Below are positions 36,315-44,094 of a stretch of 44,484 nucleotides of DNA, one piece after another; positions within the stretch are counted from its first letter, which is position 1, and every line of letters begins with the position of its first letter. The stretch covers positions 1 through 44,484 of the IMG/VR virus record IMGVR_UViG_3300006101_000022. One strand, given 5' to 3'. The notes beneath the pieces were generated by a model, which saw only the letters and a program-made list of their open reading frames with translations, had not been told where the DNA came from and searched no databases. Both the position numbers and the translations under genes were made by a program. This DNA is from a virus.

Positions 36315-36955
36315 AAAAACAATTATTAACAGTGGGCGATAGTTATACCTACGGTGACGAACTGACAGATCGATACCAGGCATGGCCTTACCGTTTGGCA
36401 GATAGGTTGACTTACGAAGTACAAAATAAGGGACAATCGGGTATCAGTAACACCAGCATACTGAGACGCACACTAGAGGAATTGGCAATCAACAGTTACG
36501 ATTTGGTCATTATCGGATGGACCAATCCGGGCAGAATAGAATGGAAAGACGCAATCGGAGTGGCCTACGACATATGGCCCGGAGTGGTTATACCAAATAA
36601 ATTTACAGAAGATCACCCCTGGCGTACAGATTTGATAACATATATCAATCAGCATCACAGTCCGGAATATCTTTACGAACAATATTTAATACAAGTAATA
36701 TCGTTACAGTCATATTTTCAAGCACATGATATAAAATATCGCATGATTGATATTGCATACAAAAACTACTATAGACAGGTAGGACAAGAACAACACGATC
36801 AACTGTCTCGGTTGATCGACACAGATTATTTTATAGGCTGGGATCAATTTGGCATGAACGAAATTGCCGGTAAATCACGGGCCTATGGCGGGCATCCAAC
36901 CGATGCAGGGCACCAACAAATAGCAAACAAAATTTATGAACATCTTGGGAATTAG
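36311..36955 (+). CDS. SGNH/GDSL-type hydrolase
   Basis: A 214-aa protein with SGNH-family blocks in order: LLTVGDSYTYGDE (nucleophile S11), KGQSGISN (oxyanion Gly, about 44), VIIGWTNPGR (block III Asn, N72) and GGHPTDAGH (D198, H201) at the C-terminus. The catalytic triad looks complete, so it is probably active. SGNH enzymes deacylate or deacetylate lipids and glycans; here removal or transfer of O-acetyl groups on a surface glycan is a reasonable guess. Upstream in-frame starts would overlap the preceding genes heavily; the ATG at 36311, in an ATGA overlap, is preferred. The gene is AT-rich (about 27% GC in one 60-bp line counted) between GC-rich neighbours, suggesting separate acquisition. 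No signal peptide is seen. Confidence 0.85.
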   Translation: MKKQLLTVGDSYTYGDELTDRYQAWPYRLADRLTYEVQNKGQSGISNTSILRRTLEELAINSYDLVIIGWTNPGRIEWKDAIGVAYDIWPGVVIPNKFTEDHPWRTDLITYINQHHSPEYLYEQYLIQVISLQSYFQAHDIKYRMIDIAYKNYYRQVGQEQHDQLSRLIDTDYFIGWDQFGMNEIAGKSRAYGGHPTDAGHQQIANKIYEHLGN

Positions 36956-38387
36956 TGCCGGATTCCATGATGCCACGGTATCAGTAATCGACGCACAAGG
37001 CAAGATCTTGTTTGCCGGACACAGCGAGCGTTATAGCAAACGCAAAAATGATCCTGACATACATGCTGACCTGATCCAGGACCTGGCCCGCGGCCGACAC
37101 ATTGACCACATAGCCTATTACGAACGACCGTGGCTCAAACAGATTCGACAGTTCTACAGCGGACAAGGCGTTGAGTGGTCAAAACTCACAGCGCGACAGA
37201 TCATGCGAAAACAACTACAGGGTCATTTTCCGGGCGTTCCTGTCAGCACACATGATCATCATCTCAGTCATGCAGCCGGTGGATTCCAGACCAGCCCATT
37301 TGATCGCGCCACTGTGGTCGTGATTGATGCGGTAGGTGAATGGGACACTGCGACCATATGGGCCGCTGACTACGATCGTGGTCGTGCTCGATATCGCAGA
37401 CTGTGGCGACAACGCTATCCGCGCAGTATAGGACTGTTTTACAGTGCCGTGACTGATCGATTGGGCCTGCACCCCATGGATGAAGAATACATCACCATGG
37501 GCATGGCCGCCTGGGGTCAACCCAGATACACAGCCGAGCTGACCAAGTTGACCGATCAAAATCTACATGCAGGTCTGGATCCAAATTTCCTAGAATCGGC
37601 CCGAGATGAGGATATTGCCGCCAGTGCGCAACAAGTTTGCGAAAATATGATATATACGATCATGCGTCAAGCTCAAGCGTTTGGGTGGAGTTCAAATTTG
37701 GTATATTCGGGCGGTGTTGCCCTCAACTGTTTGGCCAATAGGAGATTGGATGAGTACTTTGAAAAGATTTGGATCATGCCTTGTCCTGGCGATGGTGGTA
37801 GCAGTCTTGGTGCAGCAGCCTTGGCCCACCGAGGAAGAATCCAATTTGAACATGCATACCTGGGTCACATCATTGACGGCCAGTATCCTGTTGATGCCGT
37901 TGTCCACAGTCTACTGGTTGATAGACTCTGTGGTGTTGCATCTGGAGCGGCAGAATTTGGGCCGCGGGCACTGGGCAACCGAAGTCTCCTCGCGGATCCA
38001 CGAGGAACGGACATAAAAGATCTGGTCAATGCCATCAAGCGTAGACAACAATTCCGCCCGTTTGCTCCGATTATTTTGGCCGAACATGTTGATAGTTATT
38101 TTGACATGCCCCAAGGCTGGGTAGATACCGGTTACATGCAGGTCGTGGCACGATGCCTACGTCCTGATCTTTATCCTGCCATTGTCCACCGTGATGGAAC
38201 CAGTCGTGTTCAAACTGTGCCCCCGGGAAATTCGGGCATTAGACGACTGTTAGAAGCTTGGTATAAAGCAACCGATTGTCCTCTGCTACTCAACACTAGC
38301 CTTAATATACGAGGCGAACCCATGGTCAATGATCGAGCAGATGCTGATCGATTTGAACGCCTGTACAGGATAAAAGTTTACAGCTGA
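36936..38387 (+). CDS. NodU/CmcH-type carbamoyltransferase
   Basis: A 483-aa carbamoyltransferase. N-terminal domain: ILGISAGFHDATVSVID (about 3-19), HDHHLSHAAGGF (106-117), VVVIDAVGEWDTATIW and SGGVALNCLANRRL (258-271), the ATP/Fe-type fold shared with the Kae1/TsaD superfamily. C-terminal domain: AAEFGPRALGNRSLLADPR (338-356), RQQFRPFAPIIL, DGTSRVQTVPPGN and LLNTSLNIRGEPMV. Relatives transfer carbamoyl phosphate-derived carbamoyl groups to sugar or antibiotic hydroxyls (NodU, TobZ, CmcH). All main motifs are present, though it is shorter than TobZ-type enzymes (about 570 aa). It is last in the plus-strand run, starting 20 nt before the SGNH stop. Its 3' end overlaps the convergent gene by 62 nt. 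Confidence 0.93.
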   Translation: MNILGISAGFHDATVSVIDAQGKILFAGHSERYSKRKNDPDIHADLIQDLARGRHIDHIAYYERPWLKQIRQFYSGQGVEWSKLTARQIMRKQLQGHFPGVPVSTHDHHLSHAAGGFQTSPFDRATVVVIDAVGEWDTATIWAADYDRGRARYRRLWRQRYPRSIGLFYSAVTDRLGLHPMDEEYITMGMAAWGQPRYTAELTKLTDQNLHAGLDPNFLESARDEDIAASAQQVCENMIYTIMRQAQAFGWSSNLVYSGGVALNCLANRRLDEYFEKIWIMPCPGDGGSSLGAAALAHRGRIQFEHAYLGHIIDGQYPVDAVVHSLLVDRLCGVASGAAEFGPRALGNRSLLADPRGTDIKDLVNAIKRRQQFRPFAPIILAEHVDSYFDMPQGWVDTGYMQVVARCLRPDLYPAIVHRDGTSRVQTVPPGNSGIRRLLEAWYKATDCPLLLNTSLNIRGEPMVNDRADADRFERLYRIKVYS

Positions 38388-39555
38388 GCTCATGCAAGCG
38401 ATCGTATTTGCTTGACACAAACAAGGCTTGATTGTGCAAGATATCTGGCAAGCACTGTTGATACCATGCGTGTAGATCAAGACTCAGCAGGTGTTGCACA
38501 GTATTCATGGTCCGGATGAATCTTTCTGTATTGTGGTTTTCTGCATCGTACGAGTTATCTAGGTATGTGTCAAAGGTCCTATAGCCCAATTTTCGCAAGA
38601 TAGCCAAAGTGCCTGGACAACCAAATATCACAAAAGGATGCGCATTCAATATGGCCTTGAATGTTTTTTCAGTTATAAAAGCGCCACCGCTTTGCTCGGC
38701 ATCGTACAGAGTTTCCATCACAAAACTGCAATAGCTGTCGGAATAAAGATATTCGGCCAAGACCCAATGGCTGTTGTGTTCTTCGGCAGTGAGATCATCA
38801 CACCGATAAGGACCACCGGATAAAAACTCTTGCATGCGAGATTCCAGGCCAGCGAAACGACTCAGCTGTATCGGGTTATCTTCGAATCGATCACCTATAG
38901 TGACATCACCGTAGCTCCAGTAGGCCTGTGACAGCAATCCCCGCTGGTGGAATAGACTGACTATGGTGGCACGCCACCATTTGTGGATACGACTCAGCAT
39001 GGTGAACTGTCTGCCACGTGGCTGATCGTGTGCCTGGGCTCGTGGACGGTCGTGCCCGTTCCAGCGCACACCGTTGCGCCAGTAGAACAATTCGTGGTCT
39101 GGAAAATATACAAAACGATCCATGCTGTCTGCTTGAGTATTACCTGATACAAATCGATAAGAATCCACACTTAACCCGTGCATGGCACATAGGTTATCCA
39201 ATCGCTCACGTTCTCGAAAAGGATTGTCGCCTTCGTGATAGTAAAACAATATTTTCAACCGGCCAGCCTGTATGTGGGCCATGGTAGAGGACGGAATCAT
39301 GGCAAAATAATCGATTGAATAATCAAACCAGGCCAAACCAACTGGATAAAATGCATCGGGCGGTAACGGCTCGTCCGTATAGCCGACAGCACACGGATAC
39401 CCATGATCGGCACAGTACAACAACAACCGACAAGGTGCTATACGTGGGTAAGTGTCGCCCATGCCGTGATAGGTATCGTGTGGGTTATCCATCATGGGTG
39501 CCAGATTGGGATATGGGCGGCTGTCGTTGCGCCGATCAAAAACAAAATTAAACAC
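38326..39555 (-). CDS. TEKT-family glycosyltransferase-like protein (copy 5)
   Basis: A 409-aa minus-strand protein. Family blocks: FTMLSRIHKWWRATIVSLFH (184-203), RGLLSQAYWSYGD, SYCSFVMETLYDAEQSG (274-290), AFITEKTFKAILNAHPFVIF (292-311) and LRKLGYRTFDTYLDNSYD (320-337). This and copy 3 are the most complete members. The longer N-terminus (about 150 residues) ends in FVYFPDHELFYW. The GTG start at 39555 overlaps the stop of the preceding minus gene by 8 nt, so copies 6 and 5 form a small operon. The last 62 nt overlap the convergent carbamoyltransferase. A GT-B-like role is inferred as for the other copies. Confidence 0.65.
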   Translation of the reverse strand: MFNFVFDRRNDSRPYPNLAPMMDNPHDTYHGMGDTYPRIAPCRLLLYCADHGYPCAVGYTDEPLPPDAFYPVGLAWFDYSIDYFAMIPSSTMAHIQAGRLKILFYYHEGDNPFRERERLDNLCAMHGLSVDSYRFVSGNTQADSMDRFVYFPDHELFYWRNGVRWNGHDRPRAQAHDQPRGRQFTMLSRIHKWWRATIVSLFHQRGLLSQAYWSYGDVTIGDRFEDNPIQLSRFAGLESRMQEFLSGGPYRCDDLTAEEHNSHWVLAEYLYSDSYCSFVMETLYDAEQSGGAFITEKTFKAILNAHPFVIFGCPGTLAILRKLGYRTFDTYLDNSYDAENHNTERFIRTMNTVQHLLSLDLHAWYQQCLPDILHNQALFVSSKYDRLHELSCKLLSCTGVQIDQHLLDH

Positions 39556-40654
39556 TCATGGACTCCAGCATCGCAGTAAGTTCTTGCCACAACACCGATT
39601 CAAATCCGCCTTGATAAAAATGTTGGTAGTTGTGTTCTATGATAGGACGGGCTTGATCGAACAGGGCTTGTTTTTGGGTCACAGTCATGCAATCCAACTG
39701 TTCCAACAGGTCGGCGATTCGTTCAACACGTCGCACATCATCAGTTTCAAGATCATAGCTTTCGTCCCAGAGATCTCCAAATGTTTTGAATCCGTAACTG
39801 CGCAGATGACGCAGGCTGCCGGCTGTGCCAACTATGATAAATGGCATACGCATGCAAATGGGTTTGAAAGATTTTTCAGTCAGGTGCAATCTACGACCGG
39901 TAGCTACTGTTTCTGTGACCAGATACAACAAGCTGTCGGCACTTTCTTCAAACAGAGTCAACCAGCACGAAGTCATGGGTGCATCGGTTTCGTTGGGAAA
40001 AGCAATGGGAAATGTTTGTTCAGCAAACACAGTCTCTATGTCTGGATATATGTTGGAAAATTGGCGCACCATGTCGTGTACACTGACATGTTCGTCTGGA
40101 CACACTGCCGGACAACTGAACCAGTTGTTGGTCATGCCACGCTTGAAAATGTGATACAGCATGAGCAGGCGGTGGCGACGGGTGCCGCCAATTATGCGAT
40201 TGGGCGACAGGAATGTTCGAGTGATGGTACGTTGTTCTGGTGGCGTTATCAAGAATGTGCGGTCGTAGCCACGGTACCAGTCCAAGCTAGCCCATCCCCA
40301 AAAGAAATAGTAATAGCTGGTCCATCTATATAACTTGCACACCTCGGCCACACTGTCACTGTCTTTTTCGCTGGTGACTATGGATCCAACAGGTACTTGA
40401 GAACGACGGTGTATGTCTCGGCTCCTACCTCGCTGTACTTCATCAAAGGTGGCACTGTGTATATCCAAATCAATTGGTTGCACATCAAAAAATAATGTAT
40501 AATTAAGTTCGTATATGTCGGTCCGACCATAATTAATCACACTGCTCGGATCACTTCGTCCAAATGGAGTGCAACAAAAAACTCGCATGCCAGGTCGATT
40601 TTGTTTTAACCAAGGCCAAACAGTATTGTTATAAATCTCGTCTATTCTAATCAT
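39548..40654 (-). CDS. TEKT-family glycosyltransferase-like protein (copy 6)
   Basis: A 368-aa minus-strand protein. Core: HLTEKSFKPICMRMPFIIVG (257-276) and LRHLRSYGFKTFGDLWDESY (281-300), preceded by LLYLVTETVATG (242-253). The mid-region FLSPNRIIGGTRRHRLLMLY corresponds to the family N.R...HR block with an insertion. It begins at the ATG at 40654, one base away from the divergent ATG at 40656, and is followed by copy 5 in an 8-nt overlap. With so little space, its promoter must lie within the coding sequence of the opposite gene; I could not identify a convincing one. The sequence near its start is AT-rich relative to the 3' half. Confidence 0.65.
   Translation of the reverse strand: MIRIDEIYNNTVWPWLKQNRPGMRVFCCTPFGRSDPSSVINYGRTDIYELNYTLFFDVQPIDLDIHSATFDEVQRGRSRDIHRRSQVPVGSIVTSEKDSDSVAEVCKLYRWTSYYYFFWGWASLDWYRGYDRTFLITPPEQRTITRTFLSPNRIIGGTRRHRLLMLYHIFKRGMTNNWFSCPAVCPDEHVSVHDMVRQFSNIYPDIETVFAEQTFPIAFPNETDAPMTSCWLTLFEESADSLLYLVTETVATGRRLHLTEKSFKPICMRMPFIIVGTAGSLRHLRSYGFKTFGDLWDESYDLETDDVRRVERIADLLEQLDCMTVTQKQALFDQARPIIEHNYQHFYQGGFESVLWQELTAMLESMSV
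40630..40637 (+). promoter_or_regulatory. Candidate late-type promoter (TATAAATC)
   Basis: Seven of eight bases match the T4 late octamer. It lies 18 bp before the ATG at 40656 and inside the N-terminal codons of the opposite-strand gene. A TATAAT further upstream (40498-40503) lacks a good -35. If real, the repeat protein downstream would be a late product, unlike the sigma70-type expression proposed for the main cassette. Evidence is the octamer and spacing only. Confidence 0.35.
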
Positions 40655-40655
40655 T

Positions 40656-43058
40656 ATGTTTGATGTATTCTATTCCGGTGTTAAACCAAATCTGTTTGTG
40701 CATGAGCGGGCAACCCATGATCTTGAGCATGCCAGGCAATTGAGCAGGACCAGATATTTTTGGTGGATAAATTATTTAAGCGACTACACTGGGTTCGATT
40801 TTTTATTTGAACCAGTGCCGTGGGAAAGCCAATACACTCACACCTGGCCCAGTCAGCACCATGCGTTCTCGGGCACCTATCTGGTACCCACACATGTACA
40901 ACAGGTTGAGTACAAATTCCATACCAAAATCATACCCAATCAGTCTAGGCCAGACCACTTCCACAACATAATATCAGGTGTGCAGTTTGACTGTACCTGG
41001 CATCCGCATCCGCATGACCCGCCTTATCAATACGTGTTTGGCAATCAATGGTGGCCAGCCAATCGCATGCCCACTGTGGAATATCATGTGCCTGGTGCTA
41101 CCGAGCGCAAATACATTTTTGACCCATGTGCTCGATTGCCCGAACGTCACACCAATCACTGGCATACTCTGCACGACTGCGAATGGGACTACAGCTGGGT
41201 ACCCGATCCAGGAGACCCGCCCTTGATCTATGTGTTTGGCAATCAGTGGTGGCCGGCAGTCACAATGCCCACTGTGGAATATCATGTGCCCGGTGCTACC
41301 AAGCGCAAGTACATGAATCATCCACGGGCTCAATTGATACCAGATCAGGTCAAATGGACCATACCGGATGGAGTCGACACCGACTCGTTCGATTTCACCT
41401 GGTGTCCCGATCCAGGAGACCCGCCCTACATCTATCAGTTTGGTACACAGCATCAAAGGACCGGTGGTCCTAGGTATGTGATGCCAGACGCTGACACAAT
41501 CAAGTATGTGTCTCGGCCTCGGGTTGCCAAGATTTCAGTTGATCAGGACAAATGGACCATACCCGACGGAGTCGACACCGACTCATTTGATTTTACCTGG
41601 CATCCAGATGACACAGATGACCCCTACATCTATCAGTTTGGTACGCAACATCAAAGGACCGGTGGTCCTAGGTATGTGATGCCAGACGCCACCGAAATCA
41701 AGTTTGTGGATCAGATACGCATACGTACCGAACGTGTGGCCACTGCCATCTACGAAATAGATCACCTGGACGGTCATGCTGGACAGATTCCAGATACCAC
41801 AAAGACAGTGCGCTATTTTGACAATTATCTAGACACCCTGTTGCGACTGGCACGAAATATACAACACCAACATGAATTTGTGTGGATCTGTTCCAGCATC
41901 TGCGACTATCGGGACTTTGATTTTTCCTGGCATCCTGAACAATGGCAAGCCTCCATGTTGCATGTGTTTGCCAGCGATGATCAAAAGTTTGGAGACACGT
42001 TTTTCATGCATGTGCCCAGCTTTGTGGATCGTGCCCAGAACTGCCAGCTGCTGGAATGGTACGATGTGAATTTTGTTGATCGATCTGTGCCACGACGAGC
42101 CATGCCTGTAATCGTGCATGATCTGGATTCGCATGTGCCAGCAGTCAAAACACAGGATTGGCTAGGCCCGTTGGCCCTGTTCACAGTGGCTGACACGCCC
42201 GATCGAATACCGGTTGTACCATTATGGCGCAGTGAAACCAAAACCATAGTACCGCTGTCGGCCGGTGCCGGTGCAGTCGTAGTGCCTAGAGTGGCCAAGG
42301 CCAGCATACGCACGCAGTTGTACGATTACAAGCACATAGACCGCTCACAGCGCGGCGTATGCCAGGATCACCCACTAGACATAGTGTTCATTGACAACGG
42401 CGAACCCAACGCAGAAGAAAATTGGAAATATCTTGGCGACTGCCATATGTTTACCAACCAACGCATAGAACGTAGTAGCGGAGTTAATGGGCGTGTGGCT
42501 GCTTACCATGCAGCAGCCCGACTCAGTGCGACACCTTGGTTCTTTGCGGTATTTGCCAAATTGCGTGTTAATAAGAATTTTGATTGGTCGTGGCAACCGG
42601 ACCGTATGCAGATGCCCAAACACTATATCTTCCAGGCATTCAATCCAACAAATGGATTGACTTATGGTCACCAGGCCATGATTGCCTACAACAAGCAATT
42701 GGTGTTAGACAATCCTGGAGTGGGTTTAGACTTTACACTAGACTCGGCACACGAAGTTGTGCCAATACTGTCAGGCACAGCCGAATATGCCCATACGCCC
42801 TGGATGGCATGGCGTACGGCGTTTCGTGAAGCGTTGAAACTAAAAGGCAGTGATGATGTAGAAAGTCAATATCGACTCAATCGTTGGTGTGCCAACGGCA
42901 CAGGAGTCAATGCTCAGTGGAGCAGTTTGGGTGCTCAAGATGCTGTGGAATACTATGAGGAAGTTGGTGGGAATTTTGACGAGCTTCGTAAAAGCTACGA
43001 CTGGGCCTGGTTGGCTAGTTATGCTTTGTTGAAGCGTAATTTAACACAGTATCAATAA
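40656..43058 (+). CDS. Repeat protein with C-terminal glycosyltransferase-like domain
   Basis: An 800-aa protein. It carries seven copies of an FD(F/Y/W).W.P......(Y/H).FG-like motif, starting near residues 47, 111, 177, 245, 311, 421 and 642; the four central copies are nearly regular (66-68 aa) with YVFGNQWW or YQFGTQHQRTGG blocks and KY-ending linkers. The last 230 residues (about 570-800) align by eye with the DGD-type protein at 23184: DNGEPNAEENWKYL, SGVNGRVAAYHAAARL, NGLTYGHQAMIAYNK and TPWMAWRTAFREALKL. The DxD-like motif of that relative appears replaced (FFAVFAKLRVNKNF), so catalysis is doubtful. Proteins of this repeat type occur in marine T4-like phages. Possible roles: multivalent glycan binding or a scaffold. 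Its end overlaps the convergent DegT gene by 44 nt. Confidence 0.75.
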   Translation: MFDVFYSGVKPNLFVHERATHDLEHARQLSRTRYFWWINYLSDYTGFDFLFEPVPWESQYTHTWPSQHHAFSGTYLVPTHVQQVEYKFHTKIIPNQSRPDHFHNIISGVQFDCTWHPHPHDPPYQYVFGNQWWPANRMPTVEYHVPGATERKYIFDPCARLPERHTNHWHTLHDCEWDYSWVPDPGDPPLIYVFGNQWWPAVTMPTVEYHVPGATKRKYMNHPRAQLIPDQVKWTIPDGVDTDSFDFTWCPDPGDPPYIYQFGTQHQRTGGPRYVMPDADTIKYVSRPRVAKISVDQDKWTIPDGVDTDSFDFTWHPDDTDDPYIYQFGTQHQRTGGPRYVMPDATEIKFVDQIRIRTERVATAIYEIDHLDGHAGQIPDTTKTVRYFDNYLDTLLRLARNIQHQHEFVWICSSICDYRDFDFSWHPEQWQASMLHVFASDDQKFGDTFFMHVPSFVDRAQNCQLLEWYDVNFVDRSVPRRAMPVIVHDLDSHVPAVKTQDWLGPLALFTVADTPDRIPVVPLWRSETKTIVPLSAGAGAVVVPRVAKASIRTQLYDYKHIDRSQRGVCQDHPLDIVFIDNGEPNAEENWKYLGDCHMFTNQRIERSSGVNGRVAAYHAAARLSATPWFFAVFAKLRVNKNFDWSWQPDRMQMPKHYIFQAFNPTNGLTYGHQAMIAYNKQLVLDNPGVGLDFTLDSAHEVVPILSGTAEYAHTPWMAWRTAFREALKLKGSDDVESQYRLNRWCANGTGVNAQWSSLGAQDAVEYYEEVGGNFDELRKSYDWAWLASYALLKRNLTQYQ
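40986..41690 (+). repeat. Four tandem 198-204 bp coding repeats
   Basis: The codons for the FG element recur at 41037, 41235, 41439 and 41637, giving periods of 198, 204 and 198 bp. The first two units share long near-identical stretches (from TTTGGCAATCA through the VEYHVPGAT codons), as do the last two (TTTGGTAC through the MPDA codons, with only a few synonymous changes). This pairing indicates stepwise duplication, with the two pairs diverged from each other. Confidence 0.85.
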
Positions 43059-44094
43059 TGTATTCCACTTCCAAGTCGGCAAGCTCAGGATAAAGCGGTA
43101 GGCTCACACATCTGCGTGCCAGGCTTGATGCTGCACTCAAGATATCAGGACCAGTGAAGTCTCGGTAAGCTGACATTTCATGTACTGGTGTTTGGTAGTG
43201 TATTTTGGTTTCAATCTTGTGGGTTTCCAGATACTGTCGCAATTGATCTCGTTGATCCAGTTCGATCACAAACTTGTGGTAAGCATGCGTGGCAAAGTTG
43301 CCCTTGTCAATCAGGCTGCGTATGCCCGAGCGTTCCAGACGTTCCATCCAGTATCGCGCAATCACAGCTCTACGCTGTTGCCAGGCATCAATGTATCGTG
43401 TCTTGACCATCATCTGCGCACAGTCTACCTCGCTCATTCTGCTGTTGGTACCCGGCACACTGTGATCAGGTTTGCCGTTGTTGCGCCAGGACCTGGCATA
43501 GTGCATGATATCCAGACTGTTGGTCACTATGGCTCCACCGTTGCCGTAACAGTTGAGATTCTTCATGGGATCAAAACTGATGGCAGCTGCCAAGCCCACC
43601 CGACGTGAGTCGGCGCTGAGCCAATGCTGTGCCGCATCTTCAAACACCACTGTGGTCTTGGATCCAGCGTTATCGGGCAGAGCCATGCCGTACAGTCCAA
43701 CCAAGACCTCTACATGGCAATCAAGACCTGGATCCAGTTTTCTGTAGTCGGCTTGTCCGTGCCCGTCAGTGTCCAACAACACTACCTCGTAGCCAGCCCG
43801 TGCAAATGCATTGGCTGTGGCCACATAGGTCATGGTAGGTATCAAGACACGTGGCGGATCAAACATCAAATTGCGCTCTAGATTCCAAGCAGCCAAAATT
43901 TCCAAGGCCTGTGTGCCCGAGTGGCAGGTCACTGCATATTTGACATGGTTGCGACGGGCCAGCCAGTTTTCAAATTCGGCTGTGTAGTTGCTGTCCATGA
44001 GAGATCCCGATCTTAGAACTTCGTCGGTCACATCCAGGATTTCAGTGCGTATCTGGTTGTATTGTTTTTTGATTCCGGTGAACGAAATCGTCAA
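43015..44094 (-). CDS. DegT/DnrJ/EryC1-type PLP aminotransferase
   Basis: A type-I-fold, PLP-dependent sugar aminotransferase. Blocks in order: ISFTGIKKQYNQI at the N-terminus, AVTCHSGTQALEIL (phosphate-binding SGT), VLIPTMTYVATANAFARAG, VVFEDAAQHW (the Asp that holds the pyridine nitrogen), ISFDPMKNLNCYGNGGAIVT (the Lys of SFDPMK is the PLP lysine) and RMSEVDCAQMMVK. Such enzymes aminate keto-sugar nucleotides for surface polysaccharides. The start is uncertain: only TTG codons are available (44151, 44133, 44115, 44094). I use 44094 because it gives MTISFTGIKKQY, where family alignments usually begin; the product is then 359 aa. It overlaps the upstream epimerase 3' end, consistent with an operon. 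Confidence 0.88.
   Translation of the reverse strand: MTISFTGIKKQYNQIRTEILDVTDEVLRSGSLMDSNYTAEFENWLARRNHVKYAVTCHSGTQALEILAAWNLERNLMFDPPRVLIPTMTYVATANAFARAGYEVVLLDTDGHGQADYRKLDPGLDCHVEVLVGLYGMALPDNAGSKTTVVFEDAAQHWLSADSRRVGLAAAISFDPMKNLNCYGNGGAIVTNSLDIMHYARSWRNNGKPDHSVPGTNSRMSEVDCAQMMVKTRYIDAWQQRRAVIARYWMERLERSGIRSLIDKGNFATHAYHKFVIELDQRDQLRQYLETHKIETKIHYQTPVHEMSAYRDFTGPDILSAASSLARRCVSLPLYPELADLEVEYIIDTVLNYASTKHN

Noticed and set aside
39494-40333. 279-aa plus-strand ORF opposite TEKT copy 6
   Set aside because: It is antisense to a clear family member, shows no recognisable motif and has biased composition typical of a shadow frame.
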